DNA of 64,000 bases from JAAZKI01 sp012799905 (GTDB lineage: Bacteria; Verrucomicrobiota; Lentisphaeria; Oligosphaerales; Oligosphaeraceae), in assembly GCA_050949415.1 (NCBI GenBank), contig JBMNFR010000009.1, forward strand, positions 372,001 through 436,000. Reading direction: 5' to 3'. Under the pieces are notes generated by a model. The model was not told the DNA's origin, did not search any database, and worked only from the letters and a program-made list of their open reading frames with translations. Positions 52,265 to 60,135 of this stretch are shown here, in pieces. The translations under genes and the position numbers were made by a program. Positions within the stretch are counted from its first letter, which is position 1; every line of letters starts with the position of its first letter.

Positions 52265-54109
52265 TCACCCTCGCCGTCGCTGATTCAACGCCTGCTCAAA
52301 GAGCTTTCCTCTGCTTTCGATTGATTTTTTGGCATTGAACCGACTTTCGATATGTTGGCGTGCGCTTTTGCGGCGTCGTTCCCGTTCATCTGGCTGGGAT
52401 GCCATTTCCAGGATTGCGTCAGCCAGGCTTTCCGGCGTCAGGTCAGTCACTGGCCAGCCTGTTTCTTCGGACAGCGCTTCCGGCAGGCTGCCCGCCTGGC
52501 TGCCGACCACCGGCAATCCCGTTGCCATCGCTTCGGTCACCACATTAGGAATGCCGTCACGGTCACCGTCTGCATCGACGATGCTGGGGACGCAGAGACA
52601 TGATGACTGGCGCAGATGCTCTTTGACCGCCTCTTGGTCGAGGACTCCTTTCCAGCGGATAAATTTAGACAGCCCGTCTTGTTCTGCCTGGCGGCGCAAC
52701 GTCGTTCCCAGCGGCCCATCGCCGATGATAGTCAGCTGCACCGCCTGCAAGTCTTTATTTACGATCAGACCCAAAGCCTTCAGCAAAATATGCACGCCTT
52801 TCTTTGGCACCAGACGGCCGACGAACAACAGTTTCAAGCAAGGCTCGCATTCTATGCGTTCCACGTACGGCCATTGCTTCAGCTCCAGGCCGTGATAAAT
52901 CACGTGCAGCCGGTCGGCAGCCCAGGGGCAGCGTTCTCGGAAGGCCTCGGCCGCCGCTTCATTGCACACGGTGATAAAGCTGGCGTCGCCAAACAGCCGT
53001 CGCAGTGGGAACTTACAGGCATGGATGTCAAAGGCATGAATGCCGACGCTGAAGGTGCAGCCCAGCTGCCGCGCCGCCTCCACCCCGAGCAATGCTGCCA
53101 AATCAGCAAATTCCGCATGAATATGGCCGATGCGCTTTTCGCGACATTCAGCCAAAAGGCGCTGCAACTGCTCCCGGTGACTATGCAGCGACCACTGCGC
53201 ACGCAGCCATTTGGGCAGCAAACGGGTCAAGGTCGATCGAATCCCGAACTTAGCGCCGCGCCGCGCCGCGATGCTGCGGGGCGCTGGTGTTTCGGACAGC
53301 ACCTGCACTGCTGGCCAGTCGGGTTTCACCTCTGTATCGCCGGAATACAACGCCACCGCGTGAATCGGCAAATTGCGGCGTTGCAGCAGTCGCAGGTCCA
53401 GGCGCAGAAACGTCTCGCTCCAGAGTGGATATGCTGTCAGCAAATACAAAATTCCGTCGCCATCACAGGTCGGCGCACGGCCTTGACGCCAGACCTGGCG
53501 ACTGAGGCTGGTGACCGGCCAGAGCAAAATCACAAAAACCGCCAACGCCACTAATGCGATAGCCAATGCTACGTACTGCGGCAACTTCTCTAGGCCGCAA
53601 CATTCGTAACGGGCGACCAAGTGCATCGGTTGTTCGGCCAGCGCGGCTGGCAGCGACGTCAGGTGAATCGTCAAAGTGTAATCACCCAGCGGTAGAGTTG
53701 GGTCGAGCGAACCGACTGGCAGCCATTTCGCGCCCTCGGCTTCGATGATTTCGGCTCGATACTGCACTGCCAGATCACCTTCCCGCACGATGTCTTCGCC
53801 TTGGCGCAGCGTCAGGGCGCCAAACACGTTGCCAAGTACCTGGCTGGCGTTTTCATGCGTGTCCATAGCCAGGCCCTCTGGCGCTTGCAGGTACAAGGTC
53901 ACGCCATGCGCCAGTTGCGAGCTCTGATGATAAGGCGCGGATACCTCCCCGGCTGCGCCGGAGTCAACCACCAGCTGGCAAGGCGTAGCCGTCAGCGTGG
54001 TCTCATACAGCTGGCGACACTGCCGATACAACCGGTAATGGACGATGCCGACCACCAAGGACGCCGCCGCCAGCAGCGCCGTCGCCGTCAAACCGAGAAT
54101 TGATCGCAT
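52265..54109 (-). CDS. Glycosyltransferase (GT4) with an N-terminal membrane-anchored extracytoplasmic domain
   Basis: A 614-aa protein with an unusual layout. A first transmembrane helix (about 5-24) and a second (179-199) enclose some 150 residues of beta-rich sequence expected on the periplasmic side (LPLGDYTLTIHL, LVARYECCG). The rest is a GT-B glycosyltransferase: YLLTAYPLWSETFLRLDL (222-239), a pattern of exopolysaccharide GT4 enzymes; HIHAEFADLAALLG; KLLFVGRLVPKKGVHILLKAL; and DRDGIPNVVTEAMATGLPVVGS with the EX7E-type acid region. The membrane unit may sense or hold a glycan carrier while the cytoplasmic domain adds sugar. Donor and acceptor are unknown. It begins 87 bp downstream of the ahcY stop on the same strand. 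Confidence 0.85.
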   Translation of the reverse strand: MRSILGLTATALLAAASLVVGIVHYRLYRQCRQLYETTLTATPCQLVVDSGAAGEVSAPYHQSSQLAHGVTLYLQAPEGLAMDTHENASQVLGNVFGALTLRQGEDIVREGDLAVQYRAEIIEAEGAKWLPVGSLDPTLPLGDYTLTIHLTSLPAALAEQPMHLVARYECCGLEKLPQYVALAIALVALAVFVILLWPVTSLSRQVWRQGRAPTCDGDGILYLLTAYPLWSETFLRLDLRLLQRRNLPIHAVALYSGDTEVKPDWPAVQVLSETPAPRSIAARRGAKFGIRSTLTRLLPKWLRAQWSLHSHREQLQRLLAECREKRIGHIHAEFADLAALLGVEAARQLGCTFSVGIHAFDIHACKFPLRRLFGDASFITVCNEAAAEAFRERCPWAADRLHVIYHGLELKQWPYVERIECEPCLKLLFVGRLVPKKGVHILLKALGLIVNKDLQAVQLTIIGDGPLGTTLRRQAEQDGLSKFIRWKGVLDQEAVKEHLRQSSCLCVPSIVDADGDRDGIPNVVTEAMATGLPVVGSQAGSLPEALSEETGWPVTDLTPESLADAILEMASQPDERERRRKSARQHIESRFNAKKSIESRGKLFEQALNQRRRG

Positions 54110-54196
54110 GGCAACTCTCCTTCCTGCTGATTGGACTTTCCGCCCACAAGGGCGTCATAGTTAAAATCGCGGCAACCGGCGCGGCTATCAGCCGCC

Positions 54197-55612
54197 TCAA
54201 TATCGATAGTGCTCAGGCTTGTAGGGGCCGGTCACTGGAACGCCGATGTAGTCTGCTTGCTTGGCGGTCAATTTCGTCAACCGCACCCCCAGCTTGTCCA
54301 AATGCAGCCGGGCGACTTCTTCATCCAAGGCTTTATCCAAGCGGTAGACGCCGACCGGCAGTTCCTCAGCCGCGAGTTTAAGCTGGGCCAGCACCTGGTT
54401 GGTGAACGAGCAGCTCATCACAAAGCTCGGATGGCCGGTTGCGCAGCCGAGGTTGACCAGCCGGCCATCGGCCAGCAGAATGATGCGATGCCCGTCGGGA
54501 TAGACGTACTCGTCAACCTGTGGTTTGATAGCGACACGCCGGATGCCTGGCGTCGCCTTCAGGGCCGACACCTGGATTTCATTGTCAAAATGACCGATGT
54601 TGCAGACGATGGCGCGGTCTTTCATGGCGGCCATGTGCTCAGCCGTGATGACGTCGCAGTTGCCGGTGCTGGTGACAAAGATGTCCCCCTCGCTGACCAC
54701 GTCTTCGAGTCGCACCACTTCCAGCCCGGCCATGGCTGCTTGCAGGGCGCAAATTGGATCAATTTCCGTCACCAGCACCCGGGCGCCCATGCCGCGCATC
54801 GCTTCAACGCAGCCTTTGCCGACATCGCCATAGCCGCAGACAACGCAGATTTTGCCTGCGATCATGACGTCTGTCGCCCGCTTAATGCCGTCCACCAGCG
54901 ATTCCCGGCAACCATACAGATTGTCGAATTTCGATTTTGTCACCGAGTCGTTGACATTGATGGCCGGGGCCAGCAGTCGGCCAGCCGCGTGGCGTTGATA
55001 GAGGCGATGGACGCCGGTCGTAGTCTCTTCGCTGATGCCGCGCCAGTCTGCCACAGCCGCATGCCATTTGCGCGGCTCTTCGGCCAGGATGCGCTGCAGG
55101 CAGGCTGCCAGCTCCTTTTCGTCCACCGAGGCGTCTACGGACGTCTTCAGGCAGCTTGGGTCGTTTTCCGCCTCGTATCCCCAATGCATCATCAAAGTAG
55201 CATCTCCGCCGTCATCAACGATCAGTTCCGGCCCTTTGCCTCCAGGGAAGCTCAAGGCGAGTCGTGTGCATTCCCAGTATTCCTCCAGCGTCTCGCCTTT
55301 CCAGGCGAACACCGGCACTCCGGCGGCAGCCACCGCTGCTGCTGCTGAATCTCGGGTGGAGTAAATGTTGCACGAGCACCAGCGCACCTCCGCGCCCAGC
55401 GCCTTGAACGTCTCAATCAGCACTGCCGTTTCGGTCGTCATGTGCAGGCTTCCCATCAGGCGTCGGCCTTTCAGGGGTTGCAACGGGCCGTATTTCTCCC
55501 GCACCGCCATCAGCCCTGGCATCTCTTTTTCAGCCAGGTCAATTTCCTTGCGGCCGAGCTCGGCCAAGGATGGGTCTGCAATCCAATAAGTGTCTGTTTT
55601 GACTATCGCCAT
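54197..55612 (-). CDS. ahcY: Adenosylhomocysteinase
   Basis: A 471-aa S-adenosylhomocysteine hydrolase, which splits SAH into homocysteine and adenosine using bound NAD. Features: GSLHMTTETAVLIETFKALGAEV, VDDGGDATLMMHWG, NVNDSVTKSKFDNLYGCRESL with the catalytic Lys/Asp region, the NAD-binding VVCGYGDVGKGCVEAMRG, and the invariant C-terminal YKPEHYRY that reaches into the neighbouring subunit. It follows the adenosine kinase gene by 19 bp and is probably co-transcribed, so both products of its reaction are handled by linked enzymes. Confidence 0.98.
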   Translation of the reverse strand: MAIVKTDTYWIADPSLAELGRKEIDLAEKEMPGLMAVREKYGPLQPLKGRRLMGSLHMTTETAVLIETFKALGAEVRWCSCNIYSTRDSAAAAVAAAGVPVFAWKGETLEEYWECTRLALSFPGGKGPELIVDDGGDATLMMHWGYEAENDPSCLKTSVDASVDEKELAACLQRILAEEPRKWHAAVADWRGISEETTTGVHRLYQRHAAGRLLAPAINVNDSVTKSKFDNLYGCRESLVDGIKRATDVMIAGKICVVCGYGDVGKGCVEAMRGMGARVLVTEIDPICALQAAMAGLEVVRLEDVVSEGDIFVTSTGNCDVITAEHMAAMKDRAIVCNIGHFDNEIQVSALKATPGIRRVAIKPQVDEYVYPDGHRIILLADGRLVNLGCATGHPSFVMSCSFTNQVLAQLKLAAEELPVGVYRLDKALDEEVARLHLDKLGVRLTKLTAKQADYIGVPVTGPYKPEHYRY

Positions 55613-55631
55613 GTTTTTTTCCTTTTATTGC

Positions 55632-56636
55632 CTACTTGGGCCATTGCCGACATTGTTCGCGCAGGCGCGCCCAGGTCGCGTCTGGCATGACCGCGCCGGT
55701 CACCTGCACCACCTCGGAAGCCACCAGTGCGCCCAATTCCGCTGCCGAGCGCAAGGGCCAGCCATGCAGCCAGCCATACAGAAATCCGGCTGCCCAGAGG
55801 TCGCCGGCGCCGGTAGTATCAACCGCCTGAACCACCTTGGCCTCAACGTGCATCGCTTCATCGCCGCGCTCTTGCAGCCACGCTCCCTGCCGCCCGATTT
55901 TCACCACCGCCAGTGGGCACAGCTCAGAAAGAGCCGCCAATCCCGCCTGTGGATCGCTCGCTCCCGCAAACATCTCAGCCTCAAGCTCATTGGCGAACAC
56001 CGCATCGACGTAATCGCACAGGAGTTCTGGCAGAATGTCGCGTGCGCCTCGCACGATTTCCGGCGACGCCAAATCCAAGCATACTTTCAGGTTGGCTGCC
56101 TTGGCCAGTTCGAGCGCCTTTCGCATCAACTCCCGGTTGAACAGCGTGTAGCCCTCAATATACAACCAATCCTGGCCGGCGAAGTCAGCCGGGGCCAGCT
56201 CTTCCGGAACCAGGGTGTTGGCTGCGCCCATGCAAGTTCGCATCGTCCGTTCCGAATCCGGCGTAACCATGCACAAGCATCGGCCAGTAGCGTGCTGAGA
56301 GTCGCGTTTGAACAACGCTGTTGACACGCCGCTCTGCGCCAAACTCTGACGATAAAATTCGCCGGCGTGGTCATTGCCGATTTTAGCCAACATAGATGCC
56401 TGGCCGCCCAGCTGCGCATAGCCAACGATGGTGTTGGCGGCAGCGCCGCCCGGAACCTGCACCGGAGCCTGGGGCAGGCCTGCCAGGATAGCGCTCATCT
56501 CGCTGTCCTGCACCAGTTCAGTCCCGCCTTTCAGGCCGGGAATCGACTGCCGCAAAAAATCATCTTCGACATGAACCAGCAAATCAACCAAGGCGGAGCC
56601 AAACCCCAGCAAAGAACAGCTGCCACCGTTCACCAT
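55632..56636 (-). CDS. PfkB-family kinase, probable adenosine kinase
   Basis: A 334-aa PfkB carbohydrate/nucleoside kinase. Motifs: GSALVDLLVHV, GGAAANT (63-69), and the anion-hole signature DTTGAGD (273-279) with catalytic base Asp279. The VPGGAAANTIVGYAQLGGQASMLAKIGNDHAG block and TERTMRTCMGAAN-type segment resemble adenosine kinase-like members of the family. Its place directly before ahcY supports a role in phosphorylating the adenosine released from S-adenosylhomocysteine. A sugar kinase of the same family cannot be fully excluded. Confidence 0.85.
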   Translation of the reverse strand: MVNGGSCSLLGFGSALVDLLVHVEDDFLRQSIPGLKGGTELVQDSEMSAILAGLPQAPVQVPGGAAANTIVGYAQLGGQASMLAKIGNDHAGEFYRQSLAQSGVSTALFKRDSQHATGRCLCMVTPDSERTMRTCMGAANTLVPEELAPADFAGQDWLYIEGYTLFNRELMRKALELAKAANLKVCLDLASPEIVRGARDILPELLCDYVDAVFANELEAEMFAGASDPQAGLAALSELCPLAVVKIGRQGAWLQERGDEAMHVEAKVVQAVDTTGAGDLWAAGFLYGWLHGWPLRSAAELGALVASEVVQVTGAVMPDATWARLREQCRQWPK

Positions 56637-57127
56637 GTCACAACCTATTATTTAACCACTGAACGCTGCGAAGTTTTTTGATAGAAAAGTAAGATTGCCA
56701 TAAGTCGCGGAGCACCAGAGCCCCAACGGAGCGAGACATAATTCTGGCAAGCTAAAGCTTGAATTACGCACGGCAAACTAAAGTTTGAACTACATGCTCC
56801 TGCATGCGAGGGACATACGGCAAGCTGAAGCTTGAATTACGTACGGCAAACTAAAGTTTGAACTACATACTGCAAGCTGAAGCTTGAATTACGTACGGCA
56901 AACTAAAGTTTGAACTACATGCTCCTGCATGCGAGGGACATACGGCAAGCTGAAGCTTGAATTACGTACGGCAAACTAAAGTTTGAACTACATACTGCAA
57001 GCTGAAGCTTGAATTACGTACAGCAAACTAAAGTTTGAACGACATGCTCCTGCATGCGAGGGACATACGGCAAGCTGAAGTTTGAACTACATGCTCCTGT
57101 GCTACATACGACACGGTTGCTGCCGCC
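56637..57127. repeat. Palindrome array 3 between metK and the adenosine kinase gene
   Basis: No gene. From 56748 palindromes of types CAAGCTAAAGCTTG or CAAGCTGAAGCTTG and CAAACTAAAGTTTG alternate, with starts at 56748, 56774, 56821, 56847, 56873 and 56899, mostly 26 bp apart, continuing to about 57090. CTCCTGCATGCGAGG-type inserts break the phase by 47 bp. The linkers (AATTACGTACGG, AACTACATACTG) resemble those of array 1. The array separates metK from its pathway partners. Confidence 0.93.
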
Positions 57128-58336
57128 TTAGGCGTTCTTGGCCTTCTGATATTCGCTGATGGCGGCCGGCAGTGCTGCGGCCTTGTCCGTCTTCTCCCAG
57201 GGGAAGCAGGAACGGCCAAAATGACCGTAGACGGCTGTCTGCCGATACGTCCACCCGGACGGCTTTTTCAGGCCCAGCGTCTTGATGATCTCTGCCGGCC
57301 GGAAATCAAACATACCCCCATTCAGCAGAAAGTCAGCGATAACGTCATCAGCGACCTTGCCGGTGCCAAAGGTATCGACGAACAGGCTCAACGGCTTGGC
57401 CACGCCAATGGCGTAGGAGAGTTGCAGTTCGCAGCGTTCCGCCAGGCCGGCAGCAACGACGTTCTTGGCCACGTAGCGAGCCATGTAGGCAGCCGAGCGG
57501 TCGACCTTGGACGGGTCCTTGCCAGAGAAGGAGCCGCCGCCATGACGACCTACTCCGCCATAGCTGTCAACGATGATCTTCCGACCGGTCAGGCCAGTGT
57601 CACCAGCCGGGCCGCCGATGACAAAGCGCCCGGTTGGGTTGATGTAATACTTGATTTTGTCATGCAAAAACTTCGCTGGGATGACTTCCGCGACGACCTG
57701 ATGCACGAGTTTCTCCAACTGGCTCAGCTGCATGTCAGGGGTGTGCTGATGCGACACCACGATATTCGCAATTGCCACCGGCACGTCGTCCTCGTAAACA
57801 AAGGACACTTGGCTCTTGGCATCCGGTCGCAAGAAGCTGTAAGTGACCGGGTCTGCATGGCGTTTCTCTGCCAGCTTCTCCACGATTTTATGGGAATAGT
57901 AAATCGGCGCTGGCATCAGCTCGTTGGTTTCGTTGCAAGCGTATCCATACATCATGCCCTGGTCGCCGGCGCCTTGTTCGCGGGACTGGCTGGTCTCCGC
58001 AGTCACCCCGAGTGAAATATCCGGCGACTGCTTGTGCAGGCACAGAAATATCTTCGCGTCGTCCGCCGTGAAGCCGGTCGAGGGGTCGTTGTAGCCGATA
58101 TCGCGAACCACTTGGCGGGCGATTTTCTCCCATTCGACCGTCGCCGTCGTGGTGACTTCCCCGGAAATCACAATCAGGTTAGTAGTGGTCAGAACCTCGC
58201 AAGCCACCCGGCTTTCTGGGTCTTGCGCCAGGCAGGCGTCAAGAATGGCATCGGAAATCTGGTCGCATACTTTGTCCGGATGGCCTTCGGATACGGATTC
58301 GGACGTTAAGACGTGACGCGTCTTGGCCAGCTTCAT
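57128..58336 (-). CDS. metK: S-adenosylmethionine synthetase
   Basis: A 402-aa methionine adenosyltransferase that makes SAM from methionine and ATP. Signature parts: SESVSEGHPDKVCDQISDAILD, GAGDQGMMYGYA, and the P-loop-like GGSFSGKDPSKVDRSAAY. The start is preceded by TGAGGAG 8 nt upstream. With ahcY and the adenosine kinase downstream on the same strand it forms an activated-methyl-cycle cluster. A 315-bp divergent gap separates it from hom; no SAM-sensing riboswitch could be recognised there. Confidence 0.98.
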   Translation of the reverse strand: MKLAKTRHVLTSESVSEGHPDKVCDQISDAILDACLAQDPESRVACEVLTTTNLIVISGEVTTTATVEWEKIARQVVRDIGYNDPSTGFTADDAKIFLCLHKQSPDISLGVTAETSQSREQGAGDQGMMYGYACNETNELMPAPIYYSHKIVEKLAEKRHADPVTYSFLRPDAKSQVSFVYEDDVPVAIANIVVSHQHTPDMQLSQLEKLVHQVVAEVIPAKFLHDKIKYYINPTGRFVIGGPAGDTGLTGRKIIVDSYGGVGRHGGGSFSGKDPSKVDRSAAYMARYVAKNVVAAGLAERCELQLSYAIGVAKPLSLFVDTFGTGKVADDVIADFLLNGGMFDFRPAEIIKTLGLKKPSGWTYRQTAVYGHFGRSCFPWEKTDKAAALPAAISEYQKAKNA

Positions 58337-58651
58337 GCTTTCTACTCCTCATGGATGGTCTTCAGTTTGATTTTGGATTCGCCTTCCAGGCGCTTTCTTA
58401 ATTAGGCGTTTGCGACCCATAATATTATTGAGACGTTTACGACTTGGAAAAAGTTCCTTAATGTAAGGCAAGATAGAGAATTCCGCAAACAATGACAATG
58501 TCTTTCACGATGGCGACGACAGGTAATCGATGACCGATTACAAAAAATAAAACTCGCTTTTCCGTCCTTGGCAGTTGAGTTCCCGGCTTATATAATTATA
58601 TTTGAACAGGTGAATTAGCATGACTTTCCTCAGAAAGGAATACAATATAGT
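58337..58651. promoter_or_regulatory. Divergent promoter region of metK and hom
   Basis: About 315 bases with no gene. The hom promoter is at its right end. On the metK side, GCGCCTGGAAGGCG can form a short hairpin in the leader, and two TCTTAATTAGGCGTTTGCGACC-like words occur, but no known riboswitch core is recognised. A small palindrome-like GTAATCGATGACCGATTAC lies at 58523-58541. Confidence 0.5.
58568..58596 (+). promoter_or_regulatory. Promoter of hom
   Basis: TTGGCA (58568-58573), a 17-bp spacer, and a perfect TATAAT (58591-58596), leaving a leader of about 50 nt before the start codon. Confidence 0.7.
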
Positions 58652-59947
58652 ATGAAAACTGTCAACATTGGCCTTGTCGGCTTTGGAACAGTCGGCGCCG
58701 GCGTAGCCGAGACCATTTTAAAAAATGGCGACCTAATCGCCAAACGCGCTGGGTTCACGCCCGTCCTGAAAAAAATCGCGGACTTAGACATCACGACCGA
58801 CCGCGGCGTCAAGCTGCCGGCCGGCATTCTCACCACTGACGCTACGACTATTACTGACGACCCTGAGATTCAAATCGTCGTTGAGTTGGTCGGCGGAACC
58901 ACCTTTGCGAAGGACATCATCCTCCGTGCCCTGGGCAACGGCAAATCCGTCGTCACCGCCAACAAGGCCTTGCTGGCGACCTTTGGCGAAGAACTTTTCG
59001 CCTGCGCTGCTGCTCAGGGCGTTGACATTGGCTTTGAGGCCAGCGTCGGCGGCGGCATCCCCTGCATCAAGGCCCTCCGTGAAGGCCTGGCCGCCAATCA
59101 CATCAAAGAAATCCTCGGCATCCTCAACGGCACCTGCAACTACATTCTCACTCGCATGGAGACCGAGCGCGCTGACTTTGACGACGTGCTCGCCGCCGCC
59201 CAGGCCGCCGGCTACGCCGAGGCTAATCCAGCCCTTGACGTTGACGGCCATGACACCGCCCACAAAGCCGCCATCCTGGCCAGCCTCGCCTTTGGCAAAT
59301 GGTTCAAGGCCGAGGATGTCTGCGTCCATGGCATCCGCTCCGTCACCATCAATGACATTGAACACGCCGCTCGCCTCGGCTATCGCATCAAACTATTGGC
59401 GATCATAAAAGAAATCGACGGCCGCATCCAACTTGGCGTGCACCCAGCCCTTGTTCCCAACAAATCGCTGCTGGGAAACGTCAACGGCGTCTTCAACGCA
59501 GTCTGGATCAATGGCGACGTCGTCGGCAACACCATGTATTACGGCCGTGGCGCGGGGCGGGCTGCCACCGCCAGCGCCGTTGTCGCCGACTTGATCGACA
59601 TCGGCCTCAATTTAATCAACAACTGCCCGCGCCGCGTGCCTGCATTCCCGGTTTTCACCAGTTATCACGGCATGATGAGAAGCGAGGAGATTGTCTCCCG
59701 CTTCTATGTCCGCTTGCAGATTGCCGACCGCCCAGGCGTGCTGGCCAAAGTCAGCGGCGTCCTCGGCAAACACGGCATCAGCCTGGCCAGCGTCGCCCAG
59801 AAGGAAGTTGACCAGCCCTCGGTGCCCATGATCATGCTCACCCATAAAGCTCACGAGTCCGACATCCAAGCCGCCCTGGCGGAAATCGACCGCTTGGACG
59901 AAGTCTTTGAAAAGCCGGTGCTTTTCCGCATCGAAGACGTCGAATAA
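58652..59947 (+). CDS. hom: Homoserine dehydrogenase with C-terminal ACT domain
   Basis: A 431-aa NAD(P)-dependent enzyme that reduces aspartate semialdehyde to homoserine on the route to methionine and threonine. The Rossmann motif is GLVGFGTVGAGVA; VVTANKALLA, GILNGTCNYIL and the NPALDVDGHDTAHKAAIL substrate-binding segment follow. Residues from about 350 (RFYVRLQIADRPGVLAKVSGVLGKHGISLASV) form an ACT domain, the usual site for threonine feedback. A sigma-70-like promoter with perfect -10 box precedes it, and AAAGGAA lies 11 nt before the ATG. Its position beside metK links methionine synthesis to SAM use. Confidence 0.97.
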   Translation: MKTVNIGLVGFGTVGAGVAETILKNGDLIAKRAGFTPVLKKIADLDITTDRGVKLPAGILTTDATTITDDPEIQIVVELVGGTTFAKDIILRALGNGKSVVTANKALLATFGEELFACAAAQGVDIGFEASVGGGIPCIKALREGLAANHIKEILGILNGTCNYILTRMETERADFDDVLAAAQAAGYAEANPALDVDGHDTAHKAAILASLAFGKWFKAEDVCVHGIRSVTINDIEHAARLGYRIKLLAIIKEIDGRIQLGVHPALVPNKSLLGNVNGVFNAVWINGDVVGNTMYYGRGAGRAATASAVVADLIDIGLNLINNCPRRVPAFPVFTSYHGMMRSEEIVSRFYVRLQIADRPGVLAKVSGVLGKHGISLASVAQKEVDQPSVPMIMLTHKAHESDIQAALAEIDRLDEVFEKPVLFRIEDVE

Positions 59948-60135
59948 GCCATTCCCGCCGCCCTTCCTGACCGGCGTCTGCGGCTCATTCCTGCCCGTCG
60001 ATCGGCTGAATCGCCGGCAGCCGAACCGCCTCCCTCCCAGGACGGCTTGAGCCAGATTGCGGCCGCTGAACCGCCCTGCTCTTCCGCATTCATCGTTTTT
60101 TGAACCTGCCGACTTATCCGGCTGGGAGGACAGTC

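Noticed and set aside
54209..55348. 379-codon open frame opposite ahcY
   Set aside because: Antisense to a clearly conserved enzyme, with no family resemblance.
58337..58480. SAM riboswitch in the metK leader
   Set aside because: The leader was read on the minus strand for the SAM-I, SAM-II and SAM/SAH core sequences; none was recognised. A covariance-model search would be decisive.
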